Assembly: GCA_004213645.1 (NCBI GenBank)
Contig: SGZF01000002.1
Span: 33,008 to 97,007, forward strand
Origin: Flavobacteriales bacterium
GTDB lineage: Bacteria; Bacteroidota; Bacteroidia; Flavobacteriales; Flavobacteriaceae
DNA length: 64,000 bases
Direction of reading: 5' to 3'
In this document: positions 28,162 to 37,340 of the stretch, one piece after another
Layout: the number at the start of each line of letters is the position of its first letter
How positions within the stretch are numbered: the stretch's first letter is position 1
Made by a program: the position numbers and the translations under genes
Notes under the pieces: generated by a model
Told to the model about the DNA's origin: nothing
Seen by the model: the letters and a program-made list of their open reading frames with translations, nothing else
Database searches by the model: none

Positions 28162-29571
28162 TTCCTTTCTAAGTCTAGCTACAGATATTTCAAGCTGTTC
28201 TCTATATTTAGAAACAGTTCTTCTTGCTATCTTATATCCCTTTTCTAAAAGTTTGTTTGATAATTCTATATCTGATAGTGGTTTAGTCTTATCTTCATTA
28301 TCTATTATTTCCTTTAATATTTTTTTTATTTCAATTGTTGAAATCTCTTCACCATCTTTATTCTTCATTCCTTCAGAGAAATATTTTTTTAAAAGTTTAA
28401 TTCCATAGGGAGTGTCAATATATTTGCTATTAGCAACTCTAGAAATTGTTGAAATATCCATATTAATTATTTCAGCAATATCTTTAAGAATCATAGGTTT
28501 AAGATTAGCTTCTTCACCTGTTAAGAAATAATCTTTTTGAAAATTAACAATCGCATTTACAGTATGAAACAATGTTTGATATCTTTGTTCAATAGCTTCA
28601 ATAAACCATTTAGCAGAATCAAGTTTTTGCTTTAAAAACTGCATAGCTTGATTTTGAGACTTAGTTTTTTTTGGGTCGTTTTTATAACCTTCAAGAATAT
28701 TTTTATACGATGATGAAAGTCTTAACTCTGGTGAATTTCTCCTGTTTAGCTCAACTATGAGGTTCCCATCATCAATTGTTAAAATAAAATCTGGAATAAT
28801 AGTATTATTTGAAAAATCACTAGTAATAGAACCTCCAGGTTTAGGATTTAGCCTAGATATTTCTTTTATAACTTCTTTTAATTCATTGTTTGATAAATTT
28901 AATTTTTCTGAAAGTTTTGAAAACTTCTTTTTGGAAAATAATTCAAATTCATTCTCAATAATTCTGATAGAATTTATAATTGAGTGTTTTAAATTATTTT
29001 TTTTCTTTAACTGAATTAAAAGGCACTCCTGAAGAGATCTTGCACCAACACCAGGTGGATCTAGGTCTTGAATTTTAAGTAAAATTGACTGAATATCTTC
29101 TTTGGTAGAAATAATATTTTGAGTAAATGCTAAATCATCAATTATATCATCAATTTCTCTTCTTAAATAACCACTTTCATCTATACTTCCAATTAGAAAT
29201 TCACATATTGGTTTTTCAGAATCACTAAGAATTAAATTTTTAGACTGATTATCTAAAAATTGATGAAAGCTAACTGATGATTTTCTTTGAAAATTTTTTT
29301 CTTCTTCTTGGTTTGAATAATAACTTTGATTCAAATCTCCTGATTCACTATCAAGATAATCATCAACGTTTACATTCTCATCAATAATTTCAGAATCATT
29401 AGCTTGTTCATCTTGTAGCTCACTTCCAGTTTCAAGTGCAGGGTTTTCTTCAATCTCATTTATAATTTTTTGTTCTAATTCAGTAGTGGTTAATTGAATT
29501 AATTTCATCAACTGAATCTGTTGAGGAGAAAGCTTTTGGGATAACTTTAATTGTAGTTTTTGATTAAGCAT
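28156..29571 (-). CDS. rpoN: RNA polymerase sigma-54 factor
   Basis: This 471-residue sigma-54 has its three parts: the N-terminal activator-interacting Q-rich region (QLKLSQKLSPQQIQLMKLIQL), an acidic linker (about 60-95), core-binding and HTH regions, and near the C terminus the RpoN box IARRTVSKYRE, which contacts the -24 promoter element. It directs transcription of genes that need an AAA+ activator; none of those activators is obvious in this window. The open frame reaches 29592, but the -7 box at 29590-29597 makes the ATG at 29571 (MLNQKLQLK) the proper start. It overlaps the convergent barrel gene by 6 nt. Confidence 0.95.
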   Translation of the reverse strand: MLNQKLQLKLSQKLSPQQIQLMKLIQLTTTELEQKIINEIEENPALETGSELQDEQANDSEIIDENVNVDDYLDSESGDLNQSYYSNQEEEKNFQRKSSVSFHQFLDNQSKNLILSDSEKPICEFLIGSIDESGYLRREIDDIIDDLAFTQNIISTKEDIQSILLKIQDLDPPGVGARSLQECLLIQLKKKNNLKHSIINSIRIIENEFELFSKKKFSKLSEKLNLSNNELKEVIKEISRLNPKPGGSITSDFSNNTIIPDFILTIDDGNLIVELNRRNSPELRLSSSYKNILEGYKNDPKKTKSQNQAMQFLKQKLDSAKWFIEAIEQRYQTLFHTVNAIVNFQKDYFLTGEEANLKPMILKDIAEIINMDISTISRVANSKYIDTPYGIKLLKKYFSEGMKNKDGEEISTIEIKKILKEIIDNEDKTKPLSDIELSNKLLEKGYKIARRTVSKYREQLEISVARLRKEL

Positions 29572-29589
29572 TTTGATTTTATACTTAAA

Positions 29590-29597
29590 CAAAAGTA
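29590..29597 (-). promoter_or_regulatory. -7 box TACTTTTG for rpoN
   Basis: On the minus strand the box reads TACTTTTG, an exact TAnnTTTG match. It predicts a start near 29586 and a 15-nt leader before the rpoN ATG at 29571. It also argues against the longer reading from 29592. Confidence 0.5.
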
Positions 29598-29616
29598 AGA
29601 AAAGTATTAATTCATT

Positions 29617-31041
29617 TTAAAAAGAAGCATTTTTCGGAGTTCTGGGGTATGGAATGACATCTCTAATATTCTGCATTCCTGTGCAGAACATAACAATTCT
29701 CTCGAATCCTAGTCCAAACCCACTATGAGGGACAGTACCATACTTTCTAAGATCTAAATACCACCATAAATCTTTTTCATCAATGTCCATTTCATTCATT
29801 CTTTTCTTTAAGACATCCAATCTTTCCTCTCTTTGAGATCCACCAATAATCTCGCCAATTCCAGGAAATAGAACATCCATTGCTCTAACTGTCTTTTTGT
29901 CATCATTTAATCTCATATAAAAAGCTTTGATTTTAGAGGGATAATCATAAATAATTACCGGAGATTTGAAGTGTTTTTCTACTAAAAATCTTTCATGTTC
30001 ACTTTGAAAATCAGATCCCCACTCTTCAATTTTAAAATTAAATTTTTTCTTTTTGTTATAATTTGAGTTTCTAAGAATTTCAAAAGCTTCTGAATAAGAA
30101 ACCCTAACAAATTTATTATTTATTGTAAACTTTATTTTTTCAATTAAATTAAGATCACTTCTTTCATTTTTTGGTTTTTGACTATCCTCTTTCACAAGCC
30201 TTTCATCAAGAAAATTAAGATCATCTAAACATGAATCTAGAATATATTGAAGTAAATATTTTAGAAAAGATTCAGCTAAATCCATATTATCATTAAGATC
30301 ATAAAAAGCCATTTCAGGTTCTATCATCCAGAATTCAGATGCATGCCTTGAAGTGTTCGAATTTTCTGCTCTAAAGGTAGGGCCAAAGGTATATACATTA
30401 CCTAGTCCCAATGCATAAGTTTCAGCTTCCAGTTGTCCAGATACAGTTAAGCTTGTTTTTTTTCCAAAAAAATCTTTTGAATAATCAACTTCTTTAGACT
30501 GTATTTCATTTTGATCAATTGTAGTTACTCTAAACATTTCACCAGCACCCTCAGCATCATTTGAAGTAATAATTGGAGTGTGTATGTAATTAAAGTTATT
30601 ATCATTGAAAAACTTATGAATTCCAAATGCTAAATTTGATCTAATTCTCATTACAGAGCTAAATGTAGAAGTCCTAATTCTTAAATGTGCTTGATCTCTT
30701 AAAAATTCAAAGCTGTGTTTCTTTGGTTGGATTGGATAGTTTTCAGAATCAGATTCTCCCAGAATTTCAATCTCTTCTACCCTAATTTCAAAACTTTGAC
30801 CCTTACCTTGGCTTTCAACTAGTTTTCCTTTGACTTTTAATGAACATCCTACACTAATTCTTTTAATTATTCCTTCTTCAATAGTAGAATCTAAAATTAC
30901 ACATTGAATATTTTTGATAGTTGATCCGTCGTTTAGCTCGATAAACCTGTTGGCTCTAAAAGCTCTAACCCATCCGCCTATAATAATACTATTATTATAA
31001 TCAGGTGAGTCATATATTTGTTTGATTTTTTTTAAATCCAT
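29617..31041 (-). CDS. asnS: Asparaginyl-tRNA synthetase
   Basis: This 474-residue class IIb synthetase charges tRNA-Asn with asparagine. It has an N-terminal OB-fold anticodon-binding domain (residues 1-110), motif 2 in TFRAENSNTSRHASEFWMIEPE and motif 3 in HSGFGLGFERIVMFCTG near the C terminus. The pattern SNTSRHASEFW marks AsnRS rather than AspRS. It lies 3 nt downstream of frr, so it is part of the pyrH-frr-asnS run. Confidence 0.96.
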   Translation of the reverse strand: MDLKKIKQIYDSPDYNNSIIIGGWVRAFRANRFIELNDGSTIKNIQCVILDSTIEEGIIKRISVGCSLKVKGKLVESQGKGQSFEIRVEEIEILGESDSENYPIQPKKHSFEFLRDQAHLRIRTSTFSSVMRIRSNLAFGIHKFFNDNNFNYIHTPIITSNDAEGAGEMFRVTTIDQNEIQSKEVDYSKDFFGKKTSLTVSGQLEAETYALGLGNVYTFGPTFRAENSNTSRHASEFWMIEPEMAFYDLNDNMDLAESFLKYLLQYILDSCLDDLNFLDERLVKEDSQKPKNERSDLNLIEKIKFTINNKFVRVSYSEAFEILRNSNYNKKKKFNFKIEEWGSDFQSEHERFLVEKHFKSPVIIYDYPSKIKAFYMRLNDDKKTVRAMDVLFPGIGEIIGGSQREERLDVLKKRMNEMDIDEKDLWWYLDLRKYGTVPHSGFGLGFERIVMFCTGMQNIRDVIPYPRTPKNASF

Positions 31042-31044
31042 ATA

Positions 31045-31596
31045 TCATAAAGTTAAAATGTCTCTTTCTTTTAAAGAGAACATTTCGTCTACTTTTTTTA
31101 TGTATTTATCAGTTAATTCTTGAGAGTCTATTTCAAGATTGGATTTTAAGTCGTCTGAAATTTCTAGACTTTTGATTTTATTATTTGAATCTTTTCTGGT
31201 GTTTCTAATGCTTATTTTTGCTGATTCAGATTCTGACTTAGCAAATTTAGTTAATTCAACTCTTCTCTCTTCTGTTAATGGAGGTATATTAATTAGCAGT
31301 GATTCTCCATTATTTACTGGATTGAGTCCTAAGTTAGAACTAATAATACTTTTTTCAATTTCATCAAGTAAGTCTTTTTCCCAGGGTTGAATACTGATTG
31401 TTTGAGCATTTGGAGTACTTACTGAAGCAACTTGATTTAAAGGTGTCATATTACCATAATATTCAACAGAAATTCCTTTAAGCATAATAGGGTTTGCTTT
31501 ACCAGCTCTAATCTTTGCTAACTCAGTCTCTAGGTGACTAATTGCAGATATCATATTTAATTCTGCACTATCAATTATTTCTTGATTATTTTCCAT
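31045..31596 (-). CDS. frr: Ribosome recycling factor
   Basis: This 183-residue ribosome recycling factor splits post-termination ribosomes together with EF-G. It is full length, with the helical HLETELAKIRAGKANP block near the N terminus, the VSTPNAQTISIQPWEK segment in the small domain, and the C-terminal long helices. It follows pyrH by 8 nt, the conserved pyrH-frr pair found in most bacteria, and precedes asnS by 3 nt. Confidence 0.97.
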   Translation of the reverse strand: MENNQEIIDSAELNMISAISHLETELAKIRAGKANPIMLKGISVEYYGNMTPLNQVASVSTPNAQTISIQPWEKDLLDEIEKSIISSNLGLNPVNNGESLLINIPPLTEERRVELTKFAKSESESAKISIRNTRKDSNNKIKSLEISDDLKSNLEIDSQELTDKYIKKVDEMFSLKERDILTL

Positions 31597-31604
31597 AATG
31601 TAGT

Positions 31605-32312
31605 TTATTTAGAGACTTTAGTTCCAATTTTTTCACCCATTACAACTTTTGTTAGGTTTCCTTTAGCATTCATATCAAATACAATAATTGGAAGCTCATT
31701 TTCTTTACTTAATGTAAATGCAGTAGTATCCATAATTTTTAAACCTTTCTTGATAGTTTCTTCAAACGAAATATCGTCAAACTTAATAGCTTCCTTATTT
31801 TTTTCTGGATCTTCATTATAAATACCATCAACTCTTGTCCCTTTTAAAATTACATCTGCACTAATTTCTATAGCTCTTAAGACTGCTGCAGAATCTGTAG
31901 TAAAATATGGGTTACCTGTTCCTGAAGCAAAAATTACAACTCGTCCTTTTTCTAGATGTCTAGTTGCCTTCCTTTTAATAAAAGGTTCTGCTATTGACTC
32001 CATCTTTATAGCAGATTGAAGTCTAGTAGGTATTTTAATATTTTCAAGGGCATTTTGAATAGCAAGACCATTTATAACTGTTGCCAACATACCCATGTAA
32101 TCTGCTTGAACTCGATCAATTCCATCTTTAGATCCCGTTAGGCCTCTAAAAATATTACCACCGCCAATAACTATTGCAATTTCAACTCCTTGATCGTGAA
32201 TATTTTTTATTTCTTTAGCATAGTCTACAAGTCTATCATTATCAATACCGTACAAGTTTTTTCCTAAGAGAGCTTCTCCACTTAGTTTTAGTAATATTCG
32301 ATTATATTTCAT
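31605..32312 (-). CDS. pyrH: UMP kinase
   Basis: This 235-residue UMP kinase (amino acid kinase fold) phosphorylates UMP to UDP. Landmarks are the opening [21 protein letters not shown] in the phosphate-binding loop, [15 protein letters not shown], and [13 protein letters not shown]. The frame is open to 32330, but the -7 box at 32328-32335 lies across that start, so the ATG at 32312 (MKYNRILLK) is used here. It heads pyrH-frr-asnS. TruB lies 42 nt upstream on the same strand. Confidence 0.96.
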   Translation of the reverse strand: MKYNRILLKLSGEALLGKNLYGIDNDRLVDYAKEIKNIHDQGVEIAIVIGGGNIFRGLTGSKDGIDRVQADYMGMLATVINGLAIQNALENIKIPTRLQSAIKMESIAEPFIKRKATRHLEKGRVVIFASGTGNPYFTTDSAAVLRAIEISADVILKGTRVDGIYNEDPEKNKEAIKFDDISFEETIKKGLKIMDTTAFTLSKENELPIIVFDMNAKGNLTKVVMGEKIGTKVSK

Positions 32313-32327
32313 TGTTAAGGAATAATG

Positions 32328-32335
32328 CAAATATA
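32328..32335 (-). promoter_or_regulatory. -7 box TATATTTG for pyrH
   Basis: This is an exact TAnnTTTG box on the minus strand, placing the start point near 32324 and a leader of about 12 nt before the pyrH ATG. It lies between truB and pyrH, so the pyrH-frr-asnS run can be transcribed apart from truB. Confidence 0.55.
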
Positions 32336-32353
32336 ATTATAAACTTTTAACTT

Positions 32354-33043
32354 CTACTGAATCTTAAGTGCATTAAGGATAGAGAAGTCTCCAATTCCTG
32401 TCCGTCTGAGTTCATATAAAAAAGAACCTGAATTTAATCTTTGTCCAAAATCATTAGCAATAGATCTTATATATGTACCTTTTGAACATTTAATGATAAA
32501 TTCAACATATGGACTTGAGAAGTTAGTTATTTCAAATTCATAAATTTCAATTTTTCTTTCTTGAATTTCAATTTTAATATTTTTTCTAGCATATTCATAC
32601 ATTCTTTTTCCATCTTTCTTTATTGCAGAATAAACAGGAGGTTTCTGCATTTTTTTTCCAATAAATTTTTTTGCTAAATTATGAAGATCACTTTCATTTA
32701 TGTGACTGTAACTAAAACTTTTATTTACTTCTGTTTCACGGTCATATGATGGAGTTGATTCACCTAACTTAAACCTGCCTGTATATGATTTTGGAAGATT
32801 TTGATATTCAGAAATTTTCTTTGTTTGCTTACCTATGCAAATAATTAATAATCCACTAGCCAATGGGTCAAGCGTGCCAGCATGTCCAACTTTAATTTTT
32901 TTAATCTTAAATTTAGAAGTTAAAGACCTTCGAATATATTTAACTGCATCAAATGAGGTCCAATTCAAAGGCTTATCAATTAATAATGTTTTTCCATTTA
33001 TGATATTATCATCACTAATATTATCTGCAGAATATTTTTGCAT
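32354..33043 (-). CDS. truB: tRNA pseudouridine-55 synthase
   Basis: This 229-residue TruB-family enzyme isomerises U55 in the T loop of tRNAs. It has the opening IDKPLNWTSFDAVK, the catalytic D59 in GHAGTLDPLASG, the KPPVYSAIKKDG segment and the CSKGTYIRSIANDFG motif. It lacks a long C-terminal PUA domain, as in other Bacteroidota. The ATG overlaps the stop of the DUF3098 gene by 1 nt (TAATG), so translation is probably coupled. Confidence 0.95.
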   Translation of the reverse strand: MQKYSADNISDDNIINGKTLLIDKPLNWTSFDAVKYIRRSLTSKFKIKKIKVGHAGTLDPLASGLLIICIGKQTKKISEYQNLPKSYTGRFKLGESTPSYDRETEVNKSFSYSHINESDLHNLAKKFIGKKMQKPPVYSAIKKDGKRMYEYARKNIKIEIQERKIEIYEFEITNFSSPYVEFIIKCSKGTYIRSIANDFGQRLNSGSFLYELRRTGIGDFSILNALKIQ

Positions 33044-33270
33044 TAATCTTTATCATTATAAAGAATGGAAATTATACAAAGTACAAATCCAGATATTACC
33101 ACTAGAGGTGCTAACCTAATACGTCTAAAACTATATATTTGATCATTGAATATTTCAGGATTATCTGATCCTCCACCAGACATTAAAAGAAATCCTAATC
33201 CAATTATTAAAATTGAAAGTAGAAGGAATATATATCTTTTATTATTATATAAAAATTCTTTTTTATTCAT
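33043..33270 (-). CDS. DUF3098 two-helix membrane protein
   Basis: This 75-residue protein of the Bacteroidota DUF3098 family has two membrane helices (about residues 13-30 and 52-69). These are separated by the family segment SGGGSDNPEIFNDQIYSFRRIRLAPL. Its function is unknown; constant linkage to ftsX suggests an envelope or division role. It is 4 nt after ftsX and overlaps truB by 1 nt. In many flavobacteria uppP stands between this gene and truB, and here it is missing. Confidence 0.85.
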   Translation of the reverse strand: MNKKEFLYNNKRYIFLLLSILIIGLGFLLMSGGGSDNPEIFNDQIYSFRRIRLAPLVVISGFVLCIISILYNDKD

Positions 33271-33274
33271 AATA

Positions 33275-34141
33275 TTATCTTACAAATTTTAGTTTTAAAT
33301 ATTTCTGAGTTACAAAATATGAACTTAAATAAGAAGAAGAAATTCCATAAAGTAAAATAAAACTAATTAACAATACTACATCACTAAATTTTGTAAAAAA
33401 ATTAAATTCATCTATTTGAATATTTAATTGAAAAATTGAAATAAACAAAACAGTGAGAGATGTTATTGAGGCTAAAAAACTTATTTTAATATAAGTCCAA
33501 ATAAATGGCCTTCTTATAAATTTACTTGTTGCGCCAACCAACTGCATAGTTTTTATAATATCTCTTTTCGAATAAATTGAAATCTTGATAGAATTATTAA
33601 TTAAGATAAAGCTAGAAGTAAAAAATAAAATACTTAATATTAAAATCCACATACCAATTTTGTCAAAGTTTTTGTTAAGAGCATCAACAAGTGGTTTGTC
33701 ATATTCAATTTCTTCAATAAACTCAAAATTATTTAAGTTTTTTATAAAATTTTCAATAGAATAGGTATCAATTTTATCACCTTTTAGCCTGACTGATAAA
33801 GCATCAAGAAGAGGATTATAACCTAAAAATCCTAAAAATTCTTCACCTATTTCATTAGAAAAAATTTCTGCAGCGTCAGCTTTAGACAAATAACTTGTTT
33901 CTTTGACATCATCATTCAAATTTAAAAATTTAATTAATTGTTTGTTGTCAACCTCTTTTGTGTTATTTTTTAAATAAATACTGATTATGATATTTTCTTT
34001 AAAATAGTTTTCTACGGATGAGGAATTTAAATATATAAAACTAATTAAGGATAATGTAAATAATACCACTGTATTAATTAGAAATATCGATACTAAATTA
34101 CTCCTAACCTTTTTTGTGTAAATGTTTTTTTTATTTTCCAA
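33275..34141 (-). CDS. ftsX: Cell division protein FtsX
   Basis: This 288-residue ABC-transporter-like permease FtsX partners with FtsE to activate cell wall hydrolases at the septum. An N-terminal helix is followed by the extracytoplasmic FtsX domain (with IIISIYLKNNTKEVDNKQL and the LSVRLKGDK region) and three more membrane helices, including the MQLVGATSKFIRRPF cytoplasmic loop. The start is TTG at 34139-34141. ftsE is not adjacent. Its upstream region (83 nt) is shared with divergent leuS. Confidence 0.9.
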   Translation of the reverse strand: MENKKNIYTKKVRSNLVSIFLINTVVLFTLSLISFIYLNSSSVENYFKENIIISIYLKNNTKEVDNKQLIKFLNLNDDVKETSYLSKADAAEIFSNEIGEEFLGFLGYNPLLDALSVRLKGDKIDTYSIENFIKNLNNFEFIEEIEYDKPLVDALNKNFDKIGMWILILSILFFTSSFILINNSIKISIYSKRDIIKTMQLVGATSKFIRRPFIWTYIKISFLASITSLTVLFISIFQLNIQIDEFNFFTKFSDVVLLISFILLYGISSSYLSSYFVTQKYLKLKFVR

Positions 34142-34224
34142 ACTTTTATAAAAGTAATAAACAAATAATAAATTAATTTTTCTGTTAATTAAATAAGTTC
34201 TTCCTTTGTAAAAATTAACTTAAA

Positions 34225-37035
34225 GTGAGATATAATTTTCTAGAAATAGAAAAAAAATGGCAACATTTTTGGAAGATAAACCAAACTTATAAAGTTAGTT
34301 TATCATCCAAACCTAAACTTTACGTATTAGATATGTTTCCTTATCCATCTGGAGCTGGACTTCATGTGGGACATCCTTTAGGTTACATCGCTAGTGATAT
34401 TTATTCAAGATATAAAAGACACAAAGGTTTTAATGTTCTTCATCCACAAGGATATGATTCATTTGGATTGCCAGCGGAACAGTATGCTATAAAAACTGGA
34501 CAACATCCCAAAAAAACAACGTCTGAAAATATAAATATGTACAGGAAACAATTGGATAGAATTGGTTTTTCATTTGATTGGTCTAGAGAAATTAGAACCT
34601 CCGATCCAAATTATTATAAGTGGACACAATGGATATTCACTTTAATGTTTAATTCATTTTATTGTTCAAAAGAAAAAAAAGCTAAGAGTATTGATGTTTT
34701 AATTGATTCATTTAATAATAATGGAGATAAAGACTATCAGGATGATCTTAAGCCACTAGGATATACTTTTAGTAAATCTCAATGGAATAGTTTTGATGAA
34801 AAACTAAAATCAGAGATTTTAATGAACTTTAGGTTAGCCTATTTGACAAATGGTGATGTAAATTGGTGCGAGGAATTGGGTACAGTTTTAGCAAATGATG
34901 AAATCATTAATGGAGTAAGTGAAAGAGGAGGATATCCAGTTACTAAAAAAGTAGTTAAACATTGGTGTCTTAGAATTAGCAAGTACTCTGAAAGACTTTT
35001 AAATGACCTAGACAAAATAGAATGGCCAGAACCACTTAAAGAAATGCAAAGAAACTGGATTGGAAAATCTAAAGGTGTATCTATTACTTTTCAAGTTGAA
35101 AATTCCAATAGGCAAATTGAAGTATTTACAACTAGACCAGATACAATCTTTGGAGTTTCATTTTTGACAATTGCTCCTGAATATGAAGATACTTCTGAAT
35201 TATCTTCTTCTAATAATAAATCATCAATCAAAAAATATATAAGTGAGGTTTCAAAAAAAACTGAAAGAGATAGGTTAACGGATGTCAAAACAGTTTCTGG
35301 AGTTTTTTCGGGTTCTTATGCAATTCATCCTTTTAATGGAAAAAGAATTCCTATCTGGATTTCGGATTATGTTATTGCTAGTTATGGAACTGGAGCAGTA
35401 ATGGGTGTGCCAGCAGGTGATCAGCGTGACTTTGATTTTGCCAAAAAATTTCAAATAGACATTCCAAATATTTTTAAAAATATTGATATATCTAAAGCCG
35501 CATTTTCTGATAAATTTGGTTTTACACTAATTAATTCAGATATATTAAATGAAATGGACTACAGCACCTCATTGGATTTAATAATTAAAGAAATTGAAAA
35601 TAGAGGTATTGGAAAATCTAAAATACAATATAAACTAAGAGATGCAATTTTTAGTAGACAGAGATACTGGGGTGAGCCAATTCCAATTTATTATAAAGAT
35701 GGTATTCCAAAAAACATAGATTTAGATAACCTACCATTAAAGCTCCCTGAAGTTGATAATTTTCTTCCAACAAAAAATGGTGATTCACCTTTGGGTAATT
35801 CAAAAAAATGGGCGTGGAATGAAAACATCAAGAAAGTAGATTTAAATGAAAACATTAATAATGTTGATACTTTTCCTTTGGAATTAAATACAATGCCAGG
35901 TTGGGCTGGAAGTTCTTGGTACTTCTACAGATATATGGATCCAACTAACGACAAAGGTTTTGTTTCAAAAGACTCACAAGATTATTGGTCAGATATTGAT
36001 GTATACTTTGGAGGAAGCGAACATGCTACAGGTCATTTACTTTATTCAAGGTTTTATCAAAAGTTTCTTTATGATTTTAAGTTTTTAAATAAAATCGAAT
36101 ATGCCAAGAAACTTATAAATCAAGGTATGATTCTTGGAAATTCTGCATTTATTTATCGTAATCCTTTAACCTCAGAGTATTTTTCATCTGATTTAACATC
36201 TGAAATTAAATTAGATAAAATTAGAATTGATATAAAGTATGTTAAAGGAGAAAATGAAGTTGATCTAGAAATGCTTCAAAATGAAGATAAAGATTTTAAT
36301 GAATCTATTTTCAAAACAAAAAATCAAAAGTTTCTGTGTGTAAGAGAGCAGGAAAAAATGTCAAAATCAAAATTTAATGTAGTAAATCCGGATGAAATCT
36401 GTAACCAGTATGGAGCTGACACTCTAAGAATGTATGAAATGTTTCTTGGTCCAATTGAACAGTCTAAGCCCTGGGATACAAGAGGAATATCTGGAGTTCA
36501 CTCATTTCTTAAAAAGTTTTGGAACTTATTTTTTAATGAAGATGGAATAAAACTTTCAGATGAAGAACCTAGTAAAGAATCTTTAAAAACCCTTCATAAA
36601 ACAATAAAAAAAGTATCAGAGGATATTGAGAGACTTAGTCTTAATACTTGTATAAGCTCCTTCATGATATGTATTAATGAGCTAAGTTCTATAAACTGTA
36701 ACAATAAACATATTCTTGAAAAATTACTAATTCTTATTTCCCCTTTTGCTCCTCATTTTGCAGAGGAATTATGGAGTCAAATAGGGAATAATAAATCAAT
36801 TGTCAATGAAATATATCCTGAATACATTGAGAAATATCTAGTTGAATCTGAAAAAACATATCCTGTTTCATTTAATGGTAAAACAAAATTTACAATAAAT
36901 CTCTCATTAGATTTAAATAAAAATGAAATTCAAGAAGCTGTTCTTTCTAGTGAAAAAACAAAATCTTTTTTAAACAATTCTAACCCTAAAAAGATAATTA
37001 TTGTTCCTGGTAAAATTATTAATATCGTAATATGA
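34225..37035 (+). CDS. leuS: Leucyl-tRNA synthetase
   Basis: This 936-residue class Ia synthetase charges tRNA-Leu. It shows the HIGH-type motif HVGH (residues 47-50) after MFPYPSGAG, the CP1 editing domain with the TTRPDTIFGVSFL threonine-rich region (about 298-310), the leucyl-specific insertion with APGWAGSSWYFYRYMDP-like sequence, and KMSKS at residues 711-715. The start is GTG at 34225, which gives the usual N terminus (RYNFLEIEKKWQHFW). The stop overlaps the SemiSWEET start (ATGA), so the two are coupled. Confidence 0.96.
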   Translation: MRYNFLEIEKKWQHFWKINQTYKVSLSSKPKLYVLDMFPYPSGAGLHVGHPLGYIASDIYSRYKRHKGFNVLHPQGYDSFGLPAEQYAIKTGQHPKKTTSENINMYRKQLDRIGFSFDWSREIRTSDPNYYKWTQWIFTLMFNSFYCSKEKKAKSIDVLIDSFNNNGDKDYQDDLKPLGYTFSKSQWNSFDEKLKSEILMNFRLAYLTNGDVNWCEELGTVLANDEIINGVSERGGYPVTKKVVKHWCLRISKYSERLLNDLDKIEWPEPLKEMQRNWIGKSKGVSITFQVENSNRQIEVFTTRPDTIFGVSFLTIAPEYEDTSELSSSNNKSSIKKYISEVSKKTERDRLTDVKTVSGVFSGSYAIHPFNGKRIPIWISDYVIASYGTGAVMGVPAGDQRDFDFAKKFQIDIPNIFKNIDISKAAFSDKFGFTLINSDILNEMDYSTSLDLIIKEIENRGIGKSKIQYKLRDAIFSRQRYWGEPIPIYYKDGIPKNIDLDNLPLKLPEVDNFLPTKNGDSPLGNSKKWAWNENIKKVDLNENINNVDTFPLELNTMPGWAGSSWYFYRYMDPTNDKGFVSKDSQDYWSDIDVYFGGSEHATGHLLYSRFYQKFLYDFKFLNKIEYAKKLINQGMILGNSAFIYRNPLTSEYFSSDLTSEIKLDKIRIDIKYVKGENEVDLEMLQNEDKDFNESIFKTKNQKFLCVREQEKMSKSKFNVVNPDEICNQYGADTLRMYEMFLGPIEQSKPWDTRGISGVHSFLKKFWNLFFNEDGIKLSDEEPSKESLKTLHKTIKKVSEDIERLSLNTCISSFMICINELSSINCNNKHILEKLLILISPFAPHFAEELWSQIGNNKSIVNEIYPEYIEKYLVESEKTYPVSFNGKTKFTINLSLDLNKNEIQEAVLSSEKTKSFLNNSNPKKIIIVPGKIINIVI

Positions 37036-37292
37036 TAGATCCAATTTATGAAATTGTTGGTTTATCAGCAGCTATTTTTACTACGTCTGCATTTGTTCCT
37101 CAGGTTTATAAGATATATAAAGAAAAAAATGCTGATGGTATTTCATTAACAATGTACATCATCTTATTTATTGGCGTAATACTTTGGCTAATTTATGGAG
37201 TCTTAATTGGAAGTTTATCTATAATTATAGCAAATGGTGTTACAGCTTTGTTACAGCTTAGCATAATTATACTAAAGTTAAAAAATTTATAA
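37032..37292 (+). CDS. SemiSWEET sugar transporter
   Basis: This 86-residue SemiSWEET is a three-helix half transporter that dimerises for facilitated sugar movement. The PQ-loop motif lies in TSAFVPQVYKIYKEKNADGIS (about residues 19-39), with helices at about 7-22, 41-60 and 63-83. It overlaps the leuS stop by 4 nt (ATGA), an odd pairing of a synthetase and a sugar carrier that may simply reflect compact packing. The substrate is unknown. Confidence 0.87.
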   Translation: MIDPIYEIVGLSAAIFTTSAFVPQVYKIYKEKNADGISLTMYIILFIGVILWLIYGVLIGSLSIIIANGVTALLQLSIIILKLKNL

Positions 37293-37318
37293 AATTTTTT
37301 ACTTTTTAACATATTAAT

Positions 37319-37326
37319 TAAATTTG
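37319..37326 (+). promoter_or_regulatory. -7 box TAAATTTG for the zinc peptidase gene
   Basis: This is an exact TAnnTTTG match, with a predicted start near 37330 and an 11-nt leader before the ATG at 37341. No TTTG -33 element is found at 19-21 nt spacing. Confidence 0.5.
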
Positions 37327-37340
37327 TAAAAAATAAATAA

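Noticed and set aside
32313..32330. Upstream in-frame ATG for pyrH
   Set aside because: It coincides with the exact -7 box TATATTTG, and the family start MKYNRILLK lies at 32312.
34142..34224. Leucine-codon leader peptide or T-box before leuS
   Set aside because: No short frame rich in Leu codons, no specifier hairpin and no terminator are visible in the 83-nt gap.
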